From: Candidatus Njordarchaeota archaeon
Lineage (GTDB): Archaea; Asgardarchaeota; Njordarchaeia; Njordarchaeales; Njordarchaeaceae
Assembly (NCBI GenBank): GCA_029856055.1
Contig: JAHQWF010000104.1
Span: forward strand, 1-7,960
Reading direction: 5' to 3'
Length of the DNA stretch: 7,960 nucleotides
The notes under the pieces were generated by a model. It saw only the letters and a list, made by a program, of their open reading frames with translations. It was not told where the DNA came from and searched no databases. A program made the position numbers and the translations under genes. This document shows positions 5,277-7,960 of this stretch, piece after piece (the first letter of the stretch is position 1; every line of letters starts with the position of its first letter).

Positions 5277-6635
5277 TCAAAACTTCATCAACTTTCTTAT
5301 CTTTCTCCAGTTAGCTTCAATAATCTTCAAAACCATCACTATTGTCAGAGAAATGCCTAGTAGTAGTGTTATACCAAAAACAAATCCCATTGAGTCAGAA
5401 CCTACAAATGGGTTACTAGGATTACTACCACTTTGAGAACCATTATCGGTGTGATCGCCCTCACCATTATTATTTCCATTGCCACTTTCTGGCGGTGGCC
5501 CAGTTGGAGGGGGTGGAGGAAGATCTCTAACCTTATATGGAGTATCAAGAACATCTGTCGCGTTTATGTAGTGGAGATCCATGACACAATACTTGTTAGT
5601 TGTTGTGTCAGGGTCACGGCCAGGAAAAGCAAAAGCGCCATATTTAAATGGATTCTGAAAGCCCAAGACCCAATCTATTGTCATACTCCTATTAATTATA
5701 TCTAAGACATTTAGGTAATAAAGCACGGTTAAAACCGTTTCTAAGGTTCCCGGATTATTATCAATTGTACCACCCGTAGTATTGTCATAAACAAGTTTCA
5801 TAGAGTTGATTAGCTTGTCCCTAGGAACTAGGTATAGTCGGTTAAGCAGATATAGCGTTTTAATAGCTACCCTCGTTTGAACATTCCAGCCAAACTCGCT
5901 CTCAAAAACTCCGTAAGTATCGTTATAACACACATAGAAACTCATCACAGCTTGCGCAACTCTATCCTTATCTATCAAATCTAAGGCGTCAAGTATGTAA
6001 AGAATATAAACAGCACTCCAGATCTCCGTTATTCCCATTATTTCATTTAAATAACCTTCATCGTAACCAATGTAGAACTTGCCAGTCTTCTCATCGTAAA
6101 GAGACATGACAAAATTAATTATCCTCGCACGCTTCTCTTCATCTATGAATTCATCAAGCTTACCTAGATACTTTAAGCAAGCTAACATCTCTCTAGTATC
6201 AGATGTAGATATATGGCTGTGCTCGAAATCCCAATTATCGATAATAAAAGGATTAAAAGCCCCCATAGGCGTTCCCTTGTAAGTCCACTCCACCCATAAA
6301 TGATCCACAAAATACATAAAGAACTCCTCATTAATTAGGTGAGTAGCATTAAGAATATCTAAAACTGTCAAGGCCTCATATGAAGACGGAGTATTACCTC
6401 CCTCTTTTGTATTCCAGGGATTCATCCACCTGAAGCCCCCATCAACATGGCTTTGCAGCGAGAGGATAAATTTAATTACTGCCTCCTTCCTCGTTGTATT
6501 ATACCAAGGTCTGGGCAACGGATTCTTATTTCCCGGAGGATTATTTCTAAACGCTCTGATTTGGTAAATATCCATTGTTGTTACTATTGAAAATGATAAT
6601 AATAAAAAAATAAGGAGAATGGAGGCATTCCTCAT
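5277..6635 (-). CDS. exported membrane-anchored alpha/alpha-toroid (prenyltransferase/squalene-cyclase-like) protein
   Basis: I do not recognise a named protein; function unknown. Numbering is from ATG 6635 (452 residues). A signal peptide (~1-21, ILLIFLLLSF core) precedes repeated helical segments (~45-370) of the terpenoid-cyclase/protein-prenyltransferase toroid type. The first has QSHVDGGFRW (61-70), and later helices such as YEALTVLDIL, TREMLACLKYL, WSAVYILYILDAL, TRVAIKTLYLLNRL and ETVLTVLYYLNVL recur every 50 or so residues. No cyclase DxDD motif and no CGEQ thioester motif is visible, and prenyltransferase zinc ligands are not evident. The C-terminus has PPPPPTGPPP (373-382), a Gly/Asn/Ser-rich hinge, a TM helix (~416-437) and a basic tail (WRKIRKLMKF). 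Seven N-X-S/T sequons suggest surface exposure. The ATG is preceded by GTGAT 4 nt upstream; the GTG at 6644, directly after the previous stop, is an alternative start. It forms an operon with the peptidase. Confidence 0.72.
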   Translation of the reverse strand: MRNASILLIFLLLSFSIVTTMDIYQIRAFRNNPPGNKNPLPRPWYNTTRKEAVIKFILSLQSHVDGGFRWMNPWNTKEGGNTPSSYEALTVLDILNATHLINEEFFMYFVDHLWVEWTYKGTPMGAFNPFIIDNWDFEHSHISTSDTREMLACLKYLGKLDEFIDEEKRARIINFVMSLYDEKTGKFYIGYDEGYLNEIMGITEIWSAVYILYILDALDLIDKDRVAQAVMSFYVCYNDTYGVFESEFGWNVQTRVAIKTLYLLNRLYLVPRDKLINSMKLVYDNTTGGTIDNNPGTLETVLTVLYYLNVLDIINRSMTIDWVLGFQNPFKYGAFAFPGRDPDTTTNKYCVMDLHYINATDVLDTPYKVRDLPPPPPTGPPPESGNGNNNGEGDHTDNGSQSGSNPSNPFVGSDSMGFVFGITLLLGISLTIVMVLKIIEANWRKIRKLMKF

Positions 6636-6639
6636 TTTA

Positions 6640-6644
6640 ATCAC
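6640..6644 (-). promoter_or_regulatory. ribosome binding site favouring ATG 6635 of the toroid-protein gene
   Basis: GTGAT directly follows the TAA stop of the peptidase gene and lies 4 nt before ATG 6635. It matches the archaeal anti-Shine-Dalgarno core. The same GTG could itself serve as a start codon, so this short junction decides the N-terminus (three residues of difference). Confidence 0.4.
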
Positions 6645-7745
6645 TTATAATGGACTCCAATTAGGCGGTACATCATACAAATAATAGATATTCATGCTAT
6701 TATAAGATGTTCTAGCTGCTGATTCTATGTGCGATCCCCATAGTGAGAGATAATATGCGTAAGCTATTAAATCTAATATTATTAGTAATGCGTATGGGTT
6801 GTATGTATTCACTTCTATGTCCTGAATTATGTGTATAGCTATCTCAGAAGCAGCGTGATAAACTAAATGAGAAGCACTATGGTATAAATCCGCGTAATCC
6901 ATCCATCTGTTATAAGTTCTTGTTTTCGCATTTCTAAATATCCTACTTACGTATAATGTGCTTCCAGTAATCATGTTATGAATTAAATCAGCTATAAAAT
7001 GGGTCGCTAGATCCATCGCGAAAGCTGAATGAACTCTATTCGTAGAGCCTATGAAATATAATGCTCCAGCATAATTTATGAATAGTGCTTTAAAGCTCTT
7101 AGTAGAATCTTTTGTTGAAGGATTGTATGCAGAGTAGCATGCATCTATGTAAACAAGTAGTACATTCGTTAATGAATTCTTTCTTATATATACTTTAATG
7201 TTTTTCGGTGAATAGTATTTTCTGCTGTTTGTGTTTTTATCCCAGAAATTTATTACTGGTACTCCATTTTCCACTTTTCCATGACCACTATAGTTTATTA
7301 TTACAGGTAAATTGGTATTAGGTATAATGTTTCTTAGCTGACCAATGAAATCTTGAAATGTAGCGTATTTACCGTATCTAGTTGTATCAGATATAGTTAT
7401 TGATGCGCCTGAATACTCTCTATAAATATTATCTATGACTTCAGCCTCTAGTCTTATGAAATAGTTTTTCCCTATATCGGAATCCATGACGCTTATAGGG
7501 CCATATAGACCACCAGTGTATATAGCTGTTGCCATTATATAGTATGCATTATTTTTCTCTGTGCTCGTTATCGGCGAGATAGTTAAGGTTTTGAGACCTC
7601 CTCTATAATCTTCTAAGATTTTCATTAACAAGGTTTGAATATATGGATTAACTTGCTGATACGTGTTATTGTAGCCTTCAACTATTATCATTGCTGATGC
7701 TAGAATAAAGATTATTAGGAATGCCCCTTTTTTCAAGGCATCCAC
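6645..7745 (-). CDS. exported clan CD cysteine peptidase (caspase/gingipain/legumain-like)
   Basis: A 366-residue protein with an N-terminal export signal or anchor (~7-22, FLIIFILASAMII) and a caspase-type fold inferred from motifs. The catalytic His lies in VIINYSGHG (His155) after a hydrophobic strand. The catalytic Cys lies in VLLVYIDACYSA (Cys203), also after a hydrophobic strand. The 48-residue His-Cys spacing is within the clan CD range. Downstream, NYAGALYFIGSTNRVHSAF followed by a long helical region recalls the post-Cys segment of gingipain-type (C25) members, while the compact SGHG and DACYS motifs also fit C13/C14, so the family is left open. A hydrophobic stretch at ~317-336 may be buried or membrane-associated. 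It should act outside the cytoplasmic membrane. The start is GTG 7745. The operon continues with the toroid protein 10 nt downstream, suggesting a partner, receptor or substrate. An inactive pseudo-protease is unlikely because both dyad residues are present. Confidence 0.78.
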   Translation of the reverse strand: MDALKKGAFLIIFILASAMIIVEGYNNTYQQVNPYIQTLLMKILEDYRGGLKTLTISPITSTEKNNAYYIMATAIYTGGLYGPISVMDSDIGKNYFIRLEAEVIDNIYREYSGASITISDTTRYGKYATFQDFIGQLRNIIPNTNLPVIINYSGHGKVENGVPVINFWDKNTNSRKYYSPKNIKVYIRKNSLTNVLLVYIDACYSAYNPSTKDSTKSFKALFINYAGALYFIGSTNRVHSAFAMDLATHFIADLIHNMITGSTLYVSRIFRNAKTRTYNRWMDYADLYHSASHLVYHAASEIAIHIIQDIEVNTYNPYALLIILDLIAYAYYLSLWGSHIESAARTSYNSMNIYYLYDVPPNWSPL

Positions 7746-7771
7746 ACATATACATTTCTCAATTAATATTG

Positions 7772-7791
7772 ATTATATCTTCTTTAAAAAA
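7772..7791 (-). promoter_or_regulatory. candidate promoter of the peptidase-toroid operon
   Basis: On the minus strand, TTTTTTAAAG (7791-7782) and GATATAAT (7779-7772) are both plausible TATA boxes. They predict transcript starts about 14 nt or about 4 nt before GTG 7745. No good ribosome binding site precedes the GTG, which fits a short-leader or leaderless mRNA. Confidence 0.35.
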
Positions 7792-7848
7792 TATCGTTTA
7801 AGCAATGTTATAAATATGAATTTTTTTAGGAATAATAAGCAGAGCTTC

Positions 7849-7960
7849 TTAATACATTTTTATACATGATCTAAACAGAAGAAGTTTTTGATTATTTGAG
7901 AAACTTTCTGATCGCATTTGTAATATTGATTCACCAATATCTATTGATATTCTGTTATAC
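7849..7960 (-). other. possible 3' end of an unidentified minus-strand gene (truncated by window)
   Basis: One minus-strand frame is open from the window edge to TAA at 7851-7849. It encodes 36 residues ending QKLLLFRSCIKMY, with no recognisable domain. It may be the C-terminus of a gene beginning beyond 7960 in the same direction as the peptidase operon. At this length in AT-rich DNA a chance opening is also possible. The rest of 7746-7960 holds only AT-rich promoter-like sequence. Confidence 0.2.

Noticed and set aside
5433..5705. Plus-strand open frame of 90 codons with a hydrophobic start
   Set aside because: It is antisense to the hinge and last repeats of the toroid protein. Its apparent signal-like start is the reverse reading of the Asn/Gly-rich linker.
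5277..6635. Squalene-hopene cyclase or protein prenyltransferase enzyme
   Set aside because: The fold is suggested by the repeats, but the catalytic DxDD motif and a convincing zinc triad are missing and the protein is exported, so an enzymatic name is not supported.
1..7960. CRISPR array, tRNA, rRNA, insertion sequence ends or attachment sites
   Set aside because: I saw no regularly spaced repeats, no cloverleaf-like GC-rich 75-mer, no rRNA motifs and no inverted terminal repeats flanking a transposase.

Overview
The window looks like chromosomal DNA from a hyperthermophilic crenarchaeon, most likely of the Desulfurococcales (Staphylothermus-like). This is an inference. It rests on AT-rich DNA, ATA/AGA/AGG-rich codon use, frequent TTG and GTG starts preceded by GGTG(A)-type ribosome binding sites, archaeal TATA boxes, and an archaea-type 8-oxoguanine glycosylase (AGOG). 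No rRNA, tRNA, CRISPR array or intact insertion sequence was found.

Layout. (1) Positions 1-340, minus strand: the N-terminal part of AGOG, cut by the window edge. (2) 457-876, plus: a small bacterioferritin-like diiron protein, divergent from AGOG. The two flank a roughly 116-bp promoter region, pairing iron/peroxide handling with repair of oxidised guanine. (3) 877-1165: no confident gene, but a GC-rich patch and a start-less open frame that could be a small RNA or a gene remnant. (4) 1166-1864, minus, and 1976-4651, plus: an ABC ATPase of the LolD/MacB type and a very large duplicated FtsX/MacB-type permease, transcribed divergently. Together they would form one transporter or mechanotransmission complex. 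(5) 4716-5213, plus: a minimal TrmO, the methyltransferase acting on t6A37 of tRNA. (6) 7745-5277, minus: a two-gene operon. The first gene encodes an exported clan CD cysteine peptidase (caspase/gingipain/legumain-like, His155 and Cys203). The second encodes an exported alpha/alpha-toroid protein with a proline-rich hinge, a C-terminal membrane anchor and a basic tail.

The ATPase and permease act at the membrane. The permease ectodomains and the toroid protein carry many N-X-S/T sequons, as expected of glycosylated crenarchaeal surface proteins. The peptidase and toroid pair is the least familiar part of the window and the best candidate for an undescribed cell-surface proteolytic or processing system. 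Its function cannot be stated from sequence alone. The last 215 bp (7746-7960) hold the probable promoter of that operon and perhaps the 3' end of another minus-strand gene.
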